DNA of 20,850 nucleotides from Phoronis australis (taxonomy: Eukaryota; Phoronida; Phoronidae), in the NCBI GenBank assembly GCA_002633005.1, contig NMRA01001350.1, forward strand, positions 1-20,850. Reading direction: 5' to 3'. Made by a program: the position numbers and the translations under genes. The notes beneath the pieces are model-generated. The model worked only from the letters and a program-made list of their open reading frames with translations, ran no database searches and was not told the origin of the DNA. Numbering within the stretch: the first letter of the stretch is position 1; every line of letters begins with the position of its first letter. Below, piece after piece: positions 1-10,442 of this stretch.

Positions 1-3000
1 GAGTATGTTTCAATGGTTTTTATGCAGATTCACGATGTTTTTAAAACGTCTACAAACGGATCATATGACTTTAAGTCCAGTTTAAGCCATATAAAACTTT
101 AAACCATATTTATGAAATCGGCTTCAAATTTCTTACCTGCACAATCACTCACCACTGTTGTGTGTACTCAGTGTGGAAAAGACCTTAGACGATGCTTTTA
201 TCTAAAGGATTATAAAACCCTCCTCCATTTTGATTGGCTCATACTTGAAACATCACTCGCTGTTTAACCAATCACGCATCACATCATTCTTACCTTGAAC
301 TATTTTCTCGGCGTTAGGCTTTCCAACGCTTCGTAAATTTTGCCACTAGTTCGAACTTGTCACCCAAACGTGAACCCTTCTGCTGCCAAACGCACGCGCT
401 AAACTTTATAGGCCTACAGATGTGCTGCGCTAGATAAGTTGGTCATGTTGGCAGAGTGCTTTATTGGGTTGGTCATGTGGGAAACGTGGAGCAAAGAAAT
501 AGATATGTAATTCTGAGCCGGTTCAAAATTCATCAAGAAAAGGCAAGTCATAGTGTTTGTGGGAATTACTGACACCAAAATTGAAAATTATAGATTTTAT
601 ATTATAATGTAAACATTGGGAAGCGTACAAAGCTTTGATTTATTTATAGTCAAGGTTGAATGACTTTCATACACTTGAGCTTATACACGATTTCTGTCAT
701 CGCTCAAATGAGAGTTTTATCGGATCATTGAGCTTCTAGGACTAGTTCGTGGTTCGATCTATGCATACTCGACAATTTAACAACTATCTTGAATACAATT
801 AACGGAGATGCTATTGAGGAGATTGCACATAGGCCAGTGACTATCCACAAAGGATCGAAGGTTGACGCGATACCCCTTTAAATTTTGTTAATACGATTAA
901 GCCGACTTTACTATGTAGGATAATGGACACGATTGTGTTAAACTTTGACAGACGAACACTTCATTGAACGAGCTGGCGTTAGGCGGCCGTTCGACTAACT
1001 GTGTGTATTCCTTCCAGAATAGTGTACAATTGATTATTCGATTTAGAATTTTAGAAATTGTTTAATGCTATGAAGCAGCACAACAACAACGATCTATCAT
1101 TTCGAGGCTTGCTGTTTGTTGTGGCTATTAGATTTTTATTGCCATTTACGCAAGGACTCGGCTTGCAACATTATTTCCTCGCCGATCCTGCAAGAGGGTT
1201 GGCTGGATTTTTATTTTTAGTATTATCTTATGGAAAACCTCTTGGAAATTTCTTATTGATTGAAAATTCCCCCAAATTTCAGAATGTGTATAATATTTTT
1301 TTAAGTCACATGGCAGCGTTTTCCCTTTAGTGACTTAGTGACTTAACGAGACGTAGGGAATTCTGAGCGTGTGATAAGATCTAGTTAACTGCCAAGCACA
1401 GTGTTTTGTCTGTTATGACAACAAGCCGGCCAGTTATCTACCAGACCAAGTGTGAAAACTGTCAAACTCAGAGTGAATTGGAGTATTCGGAAAGTCAGAA
1501 TAGATTGTCTTTACTTCGGCTGCAGTGAGACAATTTTGGTGATTCAACAACTAAACATGGTCACCATTTAACGAAGATTTCAGAAGTGCTTTTGAATTTA
1601 GGTTTAACTTTTATTTTTAACAGCACAGCACATCAAGGTAGATACGATCTTATTGGAGATTAGAACATTTATCGAACAAAATACAGCTGGCCCTCCAACC
1701 ATTAATATCAGAATGGAGTTAATCAGTCGTATAAGATATTGGATAAAGGGGTTACCTTCTCAACTTGTTGGGATCGGAAAAACGCCTTAAAGAAATTATT
1801 GGTTGAGTTTCAGGAAGTCTATGCTAGGAATATTTGTTTACCGGGCTGAACAACGAAATCCAAATTCTGGAAGTTATCTGACAGCCGCATTGAAATTTAA
1901 TTCAGACAGATAACTTAAATTTTAAAGAGCAGAAGTTGAACTCAATGTTTATGAATTGCAAATGTCGGTCCAAAATTGATATTTTCGAACTAGGCGAAGA
2001 CGTTTTCCACGCTTTTCACAGACTAGTTTGGTGGGATGATATACCCTTGACTGCAGCCAGTTCCAACATGCTATTTTGTGCGTTCTTACTATTAGAATTC
2101 AATGTTGACATGTTATCCAGATATCGTACTTTGTAAATGAAATCATCATTAATTTAACAGTAACTGGAAACGTCTCAGAATTTCACTACAAGTCAAGGCT
2201 TCGTGTACACAGACAGACGAAGCAGTGTTTCGGAGAATGACGTGATGTCCTGGCGTGAGCAGCTTATGTCACGTGATGTATGTTCAGACTGTACTGTGTT
2301 TTGTTTTATTTTAGTAAAGCATCACACATATTAAATACCTTTTATAGTTTTATCTTTTTTCTTATTGTCACATAAGTAGTATCAGATGGTGGAGTTGGAA
2401 ATCACGTGACGTTATCAGATAAGGTAGGGTGGCACCGTCCCCCAATCGGATGGTACGACACTAAAAAGACTTCGAATATGCTATTTCGAGTTCAACTGAT
2501 CGAGAGCGGAAACAAATTTGGGATTACGACGCGTATTGTTCTCTCTCATCTCCCGAAAAACTGACATTGCGTATATTCCGTGAAAAAATGATCAGGGTAT
2601 AACCACCTTACTCAACAACAGATGTCGCGTATACTTATCCCAACTACCGACGGTACTGAACTAATAATACCAATAATAAGATATAGTGAAAACCTAAAGT
2701 AAAACATAAACTTTATATTTTAAACGTGTATTAGTAACAAAGTACTTTCGAATACACTACCTAAGTCATCAAGACGTTCTGACTCCATCATCCGTACGGC
2801 TATTAAGTTATTTTAATTAAAATTGCCTGCGAGCTTCATCTTAATTGTGTACTGGATTACTTACGCTACTTTTGTTATGTAATTTTCCCATAAAGTCTGG
2901 ACTGACATGTATCTTATCTTATGCAGGGTCAATTGAAACATATTATAATAATTGTAATGATAGTCACCTGCTTTAATAAGATGCCAGATCCTTTCAGTAC

Positions 3001-3950
3001 TTTCGGCAAGCATATGCCTTTATTTGTACTAGGTGCATTACGTGCATTTTGAACCAACATATGCATGCATGCCTCGTCAATTATTTGTCATGTGTAATCT
3101 AAATATGATACGCAATATGTAGATAAGAAACACCTCACGCCGAAGATATTAGGAAATTGAAAAGAGATTTGACCAGCTTGAACACGATTCTTGAATGTAT
3201 AAATGTTCGCTGGATATCATCGAACTAAAATGGATTTGTAACGTATATTGATTTGTTTTCTTACAATTTTTTATGTTTAAGTTGCACGCATCTATTCATT
3301 TTAAACTCTGAAGAAACTTCGCATACTAAGAGTTGACCATTTTTCGCAGAAGTTTGGATAAACGACTTTTTCTATCTCGGTGATATATACAGGTGTGTAG
3401 TGGTAAATTTAGAGAGAAATAGGAGCCGAAAGCCCACTGTGTCACCTTAAGCACTGAACGTAACTTACGGTGCGCAGGCGTTAGAGTCACATGGCAAAAG
3501 GTGGTTGGCTGCGCCTACGTGCGCCTATGCCCTACTACATCACTGGATATATATTTCGCTAACTGGACCCTTTCATTGTTACTCAGCTGATGCTTACTTT
3601 CACGTTGACGTAAAATTGCGAAACCCATATTTGTTACTGTAACGTAAATCCACACGCGCAATTGCGTGCGCGTCATAATTCACGTTCAAGTCACTTACCC
3701 AAACATCTATGTTGCATGTTTACACGTTAACCAAAACATGTACATGTGCGTCAGTTCAAAGAGACACTGTGAAATGGTCAAAAATCGGAAGAGATTCCTA
3801 GCGTAGGTGCAAATTACTTGTCAAGTGTGCTACCACTACATGTACAAGTAACAAAATTCGGCCATTCCATTAGGCACTATCGTTTTAACCTGGTATATTT
3901 CTCTTCAATTTCTTCGTATAGGAACTTGAACAAGCTGGTTTGACCTTGGA
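1..3950. other. non-coding stretch, no gene recognised
   Basis: AT-rich DNA with stop codons in all frames. The longest open stretches (90 codons at 1058-1330 and 66 codons at 1936-2136, both plus) show no motif or family that I recognise and no convincing splice context. Two CCAAT boxes in opposite orientation (about 231 and 268) and a TATAAAA (211-217) lie close to the duplicated exon-like block at 126-167. They could be promoter elements, but such short motifs are expected by chance here. Confidence 0.5.
73..167. repeat. diverged duplicate, copy 1 (partner at 5942-6277)
   Basis: Two blocks match the region 5942-6277 in the same order. The first (about 73-122) shares the pattern AAGTCC...TTTAA...GAAATCGGCT. 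The second (126-167) shares AAATTTCTTACC, then three unrelated bases (four in the partner), then a perfect 27-bp match from 141 to 167. Copy 1 lacks about 240 bp present between the blocks in copy 2. On the minus strand the perfect block runs straight into CAG|GTAAGA, a consensus splice donor at 137/138. The block could therefore be the 3' end of an exon of a minus-strand gene continuing left of the window. It could equally be a dispersed repeat. Confidence 0.6.
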
Positions 3951-4011
3951 GACGTCCAACGCAATGTTTACTGAGGCTTCGTGGCGATCCTTGCCAAAAT
4001 CAGTCTATTGC

Positions 4012-4178
4012 ACTATCCAGAAAACTGATAGCATGGAATATAAATTCCTACCTCCGACATAGAATTTCGAGAAATGTTTCATTTCTTTATGGCAATTGTT
4101 GTTAAAGTCAACCTACTTCAATATCCACAAAACCGATAGCATGGAAGCTAAATTCGTTCCGCCGACATAGAATTTCAA
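4012..4178. repeat. two-copy tandem duplication, period about 108 bp
   Basis: A stretch of about 58 bp at 4012-4070 (TATCCAGAAAACTGATAGC through CCGACATAGAATTTC) recurs at about 4120-4178 with a few substitutions. The intervening 50 bp are only weakly alike. No coding sense is visible. Confidence 0.7.
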
Positions 4179-4557
4179 AAAAAAATCGTTTTGATGAGAA
4201 TAAACAAACTGTTACATGACAGGTAATCTACAACCTATTGAAAGGCTTTATTAATGTTTATTGTATTACAAAGCCTCATCGATTCTCGTTTCAAAGAATT
4301 TTTTTAAAAAACGCCACTGAGGCGAATGCGAGATATGTGATGTCTATTCTTTAATCAGTGTTCACCATGCCTCCTAGCTTGCTGTTACAGTCAAAAAGTA
4401 TATCATGCTTGATAAGCGTCATTTGCTTTGGGTACACATGTAACGTGAAAACTGTAATGGCCCTGTCGTGCATAACGTTTCCATTCAAGTTATTGTGAAA
4501 AACTAGCTTGAAAACCTAGATCACGCTCATCATTATTCGAAAACTTACGGCCTTTTT

Positions 4558-5913
4558 CATTAAGGTGGTTTTATAAAACAATGTTTAAGACTTAAACCTG
4601 GTCTTCCTAAGCCTGGTCAAAGTTTAGATCTACCTGTAACTTGAATTTCACCAACATGGTTTAAAAGTATGAAAGCCTGATTTTGTTAGACTATTGGGCC
4701 GTTTTAGTAAAACCAGGTTTAACGACTCTAAGTGACTGTACTGTGTCGATCTGGATTAACCCAACAATGTCATATGCGGATTTAGGGGGGCAGGGGCCCG
4801 GGCCCCTCCCCCTTGGCTGCCACAAGCAAGAAGAAACGCAACAATGCGCAGCGTGAGGTAATATTTAGGTCAGTGAGTAAAATCAGAGGATGAGGGGGGC
4901 TCAAGACACCTCAGATCGCGGGAAAATTGTGTTCCCGTTTTTTTTTAGTCCAACAATAGGTTTTGCAAAGGGGAAGTGCACGTTCTAGGCCACCGCAACT
5001 TTCGCGACAACAATCGCGCCTCAACCAATTCCCCGAGATAACATATTGCCCCCCTCCTTATGTTATAATAGATCCGCCACTGAAATTATTGGAGTGCTCC
5101 AATGAATCCCTGATCACGTAGGTATAACATGACACACACTACTAGAATCAGGGCAAATATTTACGAAAAAAGTCTGAAAGCTTTAAATTTCTAGTGAGAA
5201 AAAATGTAATGTCTGTGCCCAACACACGTACACACATTAAAGTACATGCTCACAATTAGACGCCACATGAAAAATGCCCAAATTTATTTCCGGGTCAATG
5301 TAGTTATTATTTTTCGCGGTCAAAGGGGGAGCATGACCCCTTCCTGGCAAAAATAAATCAGCATTGGAATTGAAACTCAGTCAGAAGAATAAGAAGATTT
5401 TGTGTTCAATCAAACCCGTAGCGGTTACGACTATGACGCTATGCTCGACCAGTCGTATTGTGAGGAATTCACAGGACATCCAGTGCATCCAAGGGGTCTG
5501 GAAGCGCTCTTTTCCTTTGATCATAGTGATATCAAATCTATAATTTTCAAATTTTGATTTGGTCAGCCCTTTAAAAACTCCTTGACCAACACCCCTTTTA
5601 AAAAATCCAGGATTCCCCTTTGCTACGTTTGACCTTGTGTCGCCGTTAAACGGAATGTTGAAGAAATTAAATTTTTTCTCTCAAACTGCGCCGTACATGC
5701 ACACCGCGACATCATTAACTTGTGCATGTATCGGGCAAGTCTGGCTTATCTAACAGTTAAACCTGTGTCTGACCAAGTCTAAAGTTAAACTTGGTTAACG
5801 ATCTTAATGTCGGGATAAAGAATATAGACCTCGTTGGTGAAAAGAATACTGACTTAAACCAGTAAAAACACGTTTTACTAGACCACTGGTCTAAAAGTAA
5901 AACCACCTTTATG
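4558..5913. mobile_element. long inverted-repeat (foldback-like) element, non-autonomous
   Basis: The left end reads CATTAAGGTGGTTTTA (from 4558). The right end is its near-perfect inverted copy, TAAAACCACCTTTATG (ending 5913). Similarity continues inward for about 180 bp on each arm. For example, TTTCACCAAC near 4647 is matched by GTTGGTGAAA near 5833, and the AAACCAGGTTT-type motif near 4729 has inverted counterparts near 5757-5800. No transposase is encoded, so this would be a non-autonomous DNA element about 1.36 kb long. The interior holds a nested element at 4771-5082 and no ORF of note. No clear target-site duplication was seen, so the superfamily is open. Confidence 0.5.
4771..5082. 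mobile_element. hAT-like MITE nested in the foldback element
   Basis: The left end (CATATGCGGATTTAGGGGGG) and the inverted right end (CAGTGGCGGATCTATTATAA) match at 10 of the first 14 bases. CAGTGGCGGATC-type termini with adjoining G-rich/C-rich runs are typical of small non-autonomous hAT-like elements in invertebrates. The interior is G+C-rich against its AT-rich surroundings and has no ORF. The expected 8-bp target duplication (compare 4763-4770 with 5083-5090) is not preserved, so the family call is tentative. Confidence 0.45.
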
Positions 5914-5941
5914 ACAAGCAGATTTTCTTTAAACCTCTTCC

Positions 5942-6277
5942 AAGTCCAAATTAAACCAGGTTTAGCTTGAAACCAACTTTTTGAAATCGGCTGTTAATGT
6001 TCAGAAACCCGTAGTATAACCCCAAGACAGTGTTCTGTAACCATAACGAGCGCTTCGGCCACAGTCAGACGTAACAATTCATAATTTTCCATACCACATT
6101 GTAAAAATACATATAACCTAATCTTGAGAAAGGATTTCCCTGCAAATGGGACCATCCTATTTTCTCAAATTGTTTCAGGAACTGGACCTGTTTTTCACAT
6201 TTCTTAAACCATGCAGCCGTCTGCAATGAATATTAAATTTCTTACCAAATACAATCACTCACCACTGTTGTGTGTAC
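5942..6277. repeat. diverged duplicate, copy 2 (partner at 73-167)
   Basis: Partner of the block at 73-167. The left part (5942-5992) shares AAGTCC...GAAATCGGCT. The right part (6235-6277) shares AAATTTCTTACC and the perfect 27-bp block (6251-6277). On the minus strand this copy also ends in a GTAAGAAATT donor-like sequence, preceded by TTG instead of CAG. The two copies lie about 6.1 kb apart in the same orientation, with the foldback element just outside this copy. Confidence 0.6.
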
Positions 6278-6917
6278 ATGTGTTGCGAAAGCGACTATTG
6301 TGTCTGCGCTCATCTTATGTTGTATTATATTCATTACGATGATTAAAATGAGCAAATGAAAGTGTAGTACATGTTCGTACGCAGCAGCAAGGGATGGGTT
6401 TGCTCAGTTTGAATTTGGGTGTAAGAACAACAACACATGTTGAGACAGTAGTGCTAGGTATTACCTTTCCACTTCATTTGATCAGATAAAACTGAAACAA
6501 AGTCTCTTTTATTAGATGCAATGTGTAATGCCTTTGGAGTGTTCGTGAGTGCAAATGATTTGAGAAGCCAGCAATGAATAAGTCACTGCGTTACCGGCTT
6601 TAGGTGCAATAAACTAATTGACGTCTGATTCAAAATAAACTCACACTTAACGTTAGTAAAACCAAGGCGATGCTGTTTGGAACCCGTTTTTACCATTATT
6701 TGTCATTTAGTTATTGTCTTAATTCTCAACCTTACCTGTTTTAATATCTTTGTTACGTATATTTCATTGTTGTTTTATTACTTCATTGTATTATATTGCT
6801 GTTTTTCTTGGTGAGGGCACTCTTGGAAAGCAGTGTTATCACTGAAGAGGCCACCCTCATTAAAAAATATCACAATAATAAAATAAATACACCGACGCCG
6901 TGTGAGCTCATGCTAAT
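6278..6917. other. non-coding stretch, no gene recognised
   Basis: No ORF or repeat recognised. On the minus strand an AATAAA (complement of 6774-6779) lies about 140 bp downstream of the stop codon of the open frame at 6918-7178 and could serve as its polyadenylation signal. Confidence 0.4.
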
Positions 6918-7178
6918 TTAGTGTTTACTGGCAGAAACTGTTGTGATAGGGGAATCTTTATATACATTTGCATTACCCAAATAATAATTGTCAATGGTCA
7001 TGTACAACTTCTGCCCTGACGGTGCTGTGGCCAAAGCGGAACCCGAATTCGCGGCCCCCGACGAGTAAGTAGATTTGCAGAAAACTCCTGCTATACGGAC
7101 CTTATTGGCCTGGCGTACTTTATAGGCTACTGTGTGTCCAAATACCAATAGATCCGTAAGAGCGAAATGAAACAACAC
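6918..7178 (-). CDS. unrecognised open frame, possible terminal exon
   Basis: This 86-codon minus-strand frame ends in TAA at 6918-6920. I do not recognise the product. The middle is rich in Ser, Ala and Gly (SSGAANSGSALATAPSG), and the end is KDSPITTVSASKH. There are two Lys/Arg-rich stretches and no obvious membrane segment. Its local G+C content is higher than that of its surroundings, and an AATAAA follows about 140 bp downstream, which would suit a last exon with a short 3' UTR. The only Met start lies near a poor context, and an acceptor-like CACAG near 7133-7137 would allow a spliced entry. It may equally be a chance ORF. Confidence 0.25.
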   Translation of the reverse strand: MLFHFALTDLLVFGHTVAYKVRQANKVRIAGVFCKSTYSSGAANSGSALATAPSGQKLYMTIDNYYLGNANVYKDSPITTVSASKH

Positions 7179-7269
7179 GTTTTTATAAGAACCCGGTGTA
7201 TTTTTAAGGGTTTTACATCGAAGTTTGAGGATTTATAGACGTTAGACGATGACTTCAAGCGATAAGCTG

Positions 7270-7345
7270 TGTTACGGATGATTTGCAGGTAAATTGTGTT
7301 CATTATGTATTTTAAATGCGAGGTCTTTTGTTTTGCTTAGCGTTA
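7270..7345 (+). mobile_element. 5' end of a BEL/Pao-type LTR (truncated at an N)
   Basis: Starts TGTTACGGATGATTTGCAGG and matches the first 76 bp of the solo LTR at 11132-11683 with only a few differences (for example C for T in AAATGCGAGG). It stops at the single N at 7346. The sequence beyond has no counterpart in the solo LTR. This is the left end of a second member of the same LTR family, cut off biologically or by the assembly. Confidence 0.75.
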
Positions 7346-7346
7346 N
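7346..7346. other. single N at a block border
   Basis: One unresolved base exactly where similarity to the LTR ends. The other two Ns of the window (8516, 10269) also coincide with block borders, so this is probably a contig join and not a random miscall. Confidence 0.7.
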
Positions 7347-7460
7347 ATTTTTTGGGGATCCTGATTGAATTTTCCATGATTATTGTTAGAGAATTCAAGG
7401 ACATATGCAGCTTTAGGGATTTTTTGAACCATGATTGGTTTCAATGTACAAAATATAAAC

Positions 7461-8515
7461 AAAAGCAACGTGGAGCGTTGAAATGCGCCCCACAAATGCA
7501 TCGCAAATGGTGTGCTTTTAGGGATATTTATTTGTATCATAAAAATGGCCAACAGATGGCGCAAAAATGTACACTCCATCCAAACATGGGATCATGCCAT
7601 ATTTCACAAAATCTGTCAAAGAACTTCAGAGAAACGTAGGAAAACAGAACAAAATGAAATTGCCACTCGTGGGCACAGCGTCCGTTTGATCAGCCTGACT
7701 GACATCTTCTGTTATCTTCAAATAAATTCACTAACTAACTTTAATAAAGATCCTGCAGTGGGTTTTGGAGATACAGTTATGGGCGAAAAACAAAACAAAA
7801 CTACCACTAGGAGGCACCACAGTAGTCAGTCACCATCATCAAACATCCTCTTCACATTGAAAACATATACGCCAATTTTCAAAACTATCCCCAGAATGAT
7901 TTGGTTGATTCAGGGGTGAACGCCAAAAACATGATTTGAAAACAGCAAAAAATGGCCACCAGGTGGCGCAAAATACCTCGATTCAATGCAAAAACAGGAT
8001 GATACGTCATCTCACCAATAGATGCCTGTATTCAAAACTTTATAAAAATCAGTTGAGAACCTTTGAAGATACACAGACTGGTAAACATAAAAAACTAAAA
8101 TTGCCACTAGGGGCACACCAAAAGTTAGATCTGTCCAAAAGTCGTCCGTTGTCAACATCATATAAATACACTTGCTAACTTAAGTAAAGATCCTGCATAC
8201 GTTTTATGAGATACAGCGACGAGCGCAAAAAAATGCCACTACGAGGCGCCACAGTAGTCGTACTCTTCGGAAAATTATCGTCAGCCATCCACTTCGCAGT
8301 AGAAACATACATGCCAATTTTCACAATTATTCTGAAAGTGGTTTGGTTGATAGATGAGTGGACTCCAAAAAACATACTCGAAAACAGTTAAAGTGGCCAC
8401 TAGGTGGTGCAAACTAGGTCGAATCCATCTGAAAACAGAGAGATAGCGTCACCTCATAAACAGATGCCTGTATGCCAAATTTTATGAAAATACTTTGAGG
8501 ACCTTTGAACATACA
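7461..8515 (+). mobile_element. Helentron-like (HINE / pearl-type) element A, left part
   Basis: Begins with a hairpin (CAACG at 7466-7470, CGTTG at 7476-7480) followed by AAATGCGCCCC, as in element B at 12918. The body is a tandem series of about 150-bp monomers whose first bases form a CCACTAGGNGGC-like box (about 7548, 7663, 7804, 7956, 8104, 8236, 8397). Each monomer ends in a conserved run of the type CAATTTTCA...GAGATA...GCGCAAAAA. Units repeat every 407-441 bp in this copy. It encodes nothing. The overlapping short ORFs at 7512-7919, 7936-8178 and 8206-8391 are chance frames in the repeat. Similarity ends at the N at 8516 within a monomer of type a. Confidence 0.7.
7548..8410 (+). promoter_or_regulatory. 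CTCF-like boxes in element A
   Basis: Boxes at 7804 (CCACTAGGAGGCAC), 7956 (CCACCAGGTGGCGC), 8104 (one base short), 8236 (CCACTACGAGGCGC) and 8397 (CCACTAGGTGGTGC) resemble the core of the animal CTCF motif. The copy at 7956-7969, within TGGCCACCAGGTGGCGC, is the closest. Resemblance is seen; binding is inference. Confidence 0.35.
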
Positions 8516-8516
8516 N
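8516..8516. other. single N at the left border of the BEL/Pao fragment
   Basis: The base separates element A (left) from retrotransposon coding sequence (right). No target-site duplication or LTR end is present at this border. Confidence 0.7.
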
Positions 8517-10268
8517 TTTTGATTGCTAAGTGTCGCTTGGCTCCTGTGAAACCCATGACGATTCCGAGATTGGAGTTGTGCTCAGCTGTGGTTGCTGTGA
8601 AGCTGCTTTCGCTTTTGAGAAGGGAGATGGATTTGAGGATCAACAGTTGTGTTTTCTGGACCGACAGCTCGGTTGTTCTCAGCTATATTAGATGCGAGTC
8701 CAAGCGCCTGCATACGTTTGTTGCTAACCGTGTTGCGATTATTCTCAACGAGAGTCGTCCGTCAGAGTGGAGACACGTCGACACCAAGTCCAATCCAGCT
8801 GATCTGATATCACGCGGTATGTCGGCATCAGAGAATCTGTCCTCTGTCGTGTGGAGGAAAGGGCCTGTGTTTTTATTTTACTGCAAGATGAGTCCCGGTG
8901 GCCGAATACTAGATTTACGCCTGCTCAGGACCTGGAGATCAAAGAAGATAAGTCTTTTGCTTGCGTCACGAGTAGTGAATGGGATTCCACTGAATTATAT
9001 GGCAGGTATTCTAGCTGGTTTCGTCTGCGTAAGGCTGTTGCGTGGCTGCGGCGGTTTGTTCTATGGGTTCGGGATAAACAAACATGCCCAACTGGACGAT
9101 TGACTGCGAGTGAGGTGAGTTCGGCCGAGACAGCTATCTTAAGAGACGTCCAAGCTCAGCATTATGCGCCTGACTGAATTCAGAGCTTGAAGTCCAGGCT
9201 GAAGGTTAGAAAATCCAGCCCTATTTGGAGTCTTGAACCCTTCGTGGATTCGTCGGATTGTCTTTTAAAGGTGTCCGGTAGGTTGGGAAATGCTTGCCTT
9301 CCAGATGATTCGAGGCACCCTATCATTGTACCCAGGGACTGCCACGTCGCTTCGTTGATTGTGAGACATGTTCACCAGTTCGTCACGCAACATTCTGGCC
9401 GGGAACACGTTCTATCATCCATACGGTCTCGTTTCTGGATCCCTAGAGTAAGGGTTTTAATTAATCGTCACCTTCGAGAATGTGTTACCTGCAGAAGATC
9501 AAAGGGTGGTTTACTGACTCAGCGTATGGCCGATTTACCGGTTGATCGGGTGTCTTCAGGTGAGCCCGCTTTTTCTCACTCTGGTGTGGATTGCTTCGGG
9601 CCCTTCCTGGTCAAAAGGGGCCGGGGTAGAGAAAAGCGCTATGGTTGTTTATTCACTTGTCTCACATCTAGAGGCATTCATATTGAGAAGCTATATTCGC
9701 TAGACACTGACTCATTTATTAATGCCCTCATGAGATTTATTTCCAGGCGAGGTGTCCCCAAGAAGCTGCGTTCAGACAATGGCACCAATTTCGTGGGCGG
9801 TGAAAAGGAGATTCGTGAATCGATCCTCAAGTGGAATGAAAGTCATCAGTGTCAAGACAGCATGTTGATACGTCAGATCGAGTGGAAGTTTAATCCTCCG
9901 TTGGCTTCGCACATGGGAGGTGTTTGGGAGCGCCAAATTCGTTCAGTGCGGAACGTGTTAAATGTGCTGCTTCGCAATCAAGTCCTCGACGACGAACGAC
10001 TTGATACTGTGTTTTGTGAGGTCGAGAACACTGTCAATAGCAGACCTTTAACTGTGACGTCAGACAATCCGAACGATTTAAATCCTCTATCCCCTAATGA
10101 TTTGCTGCGCCCGTCTAAAGGTTTGGTAGTCCCTCCAGGTAACTTTGACGCTAAGGATATGTTCCGTCGTAGGTGGCGTAGTGTGCAGTTTGTGTGCGAC
10201 CAGTTTTGGCGCAGATGGTTGAAGGAATATCTTCCTACTTTGCAGATTCGTAGGAAATGGCTTGGTAT
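8517..10268 (+). pseudogene. BEL/Pao retrotransposon pol fragment (RNase H-integrase), inactive
   Basis: An internal fragment of a BEL/Pao polyprotein. The first 120 or so codons match the RNase H end of the family: IPRLELCSAVV, then FWTDSSVVLSYI and NPADLISRG, with the expected Asp residues. The integrase follows: an HHCC zinc-binding region (9349-9500; His pair then CVTCRR), then the catalytic triad with Asp in HSGVDCFGPF, Asp in RSDNGTNFVG and Glu in GGVWERQIRS. The fragment ends inside the carboxy-terminal DUF5641-type region (DQFWRRWLKEYLP). Gag, protease and reverse transcriptase are absent and both ends are cut at N bases. A one-base deletion or equivalent in a T-rich run near 8868-8880 shifts the frame, and TGA at 9175-9177 interrupts it again. 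It cannot make a working protein. Confidence 0.9.
9187..10268 (+). pseudogene. integrase portion of the BEL/Pao fragment, longest open part
   Basis: Uninterrupted for about 360 codons up to the N at 10269. It contains the H2C2 zinc-binding module (roughly residues 55-105 of this frame), the rve-type catalytic core (about 130-280) with the D-D-E residues all present, and the start of the DUF5641 region. The first Met at 9187 is only the first ATG after the stop at 9175. The natural polyprotein has no start here. Preservation of the triad suggests a fairly recent insertion despite the upstream lesions. Confidence 0.85.
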
Positions 10269-10269
10269 N
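10269..10269. other. single N at the right border of the BEL/Pao fragment
   Basis: Retrotransposon coding sequence ends here, and element A sequence resumes immediately (matching element B from about 14258). Confidence 0.7.
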
Positions 10270-10442
10270 GATTGACGGATCCATCAAAAAATTTGCTCAT
10301 AATGTTCCATACGCCAACAAAATTTCACAAACATCCATCACGGGATTTGGAGATACAACAGTGAACGCCAGACGGACAACCAACTAGACGGACAACGGCA
10401 TAATGCACACACAAACATATAATTATGTGGGTTCGTAAAAAC
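10270..10442 (+). mobile_element. Helentron-like element A, right (3') end
   Basis: Aligns with the end of element B. It has ACGGATCC at the join, the GGGATTTGGAGATA run, a degenerate GGAC-type microsatellite (GACGGACAAC twice), CGGCATAATGC, a short palindrome around CATATAATTATG, and the final TTCGTAAAAA. Against element B, about 45 bp (equivalent of 14214-14257, including one CTCF-like box) are missing between the left and right parts of A. Confidence 0.7.

Noticed and set aside
735-775. tRNA or SINE B-box-like GGTTCGATC
   Set aside because: No A box at the right distance and no cloverleaf could be drawn around it.
1058-1330. 90-codon plus-strand ORF with hydrophobic stretches
   Set aside because: No recognised family, no splice or promoter support, AT-rich surroundings. 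Too weak to list as a gene.
2340-2400. Possible LTR end and primer-binding site (TAGTATCAGATGGTGGAGTTGG)
   Set aside because: No matching LTR start, no second LTR and no retrotransposon coding sequence nearby.
7316-7919. Plus-strand ORFs of 107 and 135 codons
   Set aside because: The first crosses an N and the junction between the LTR fragment and element A. The second lies wholly in tandem monomers. Neither resembles a protein family.
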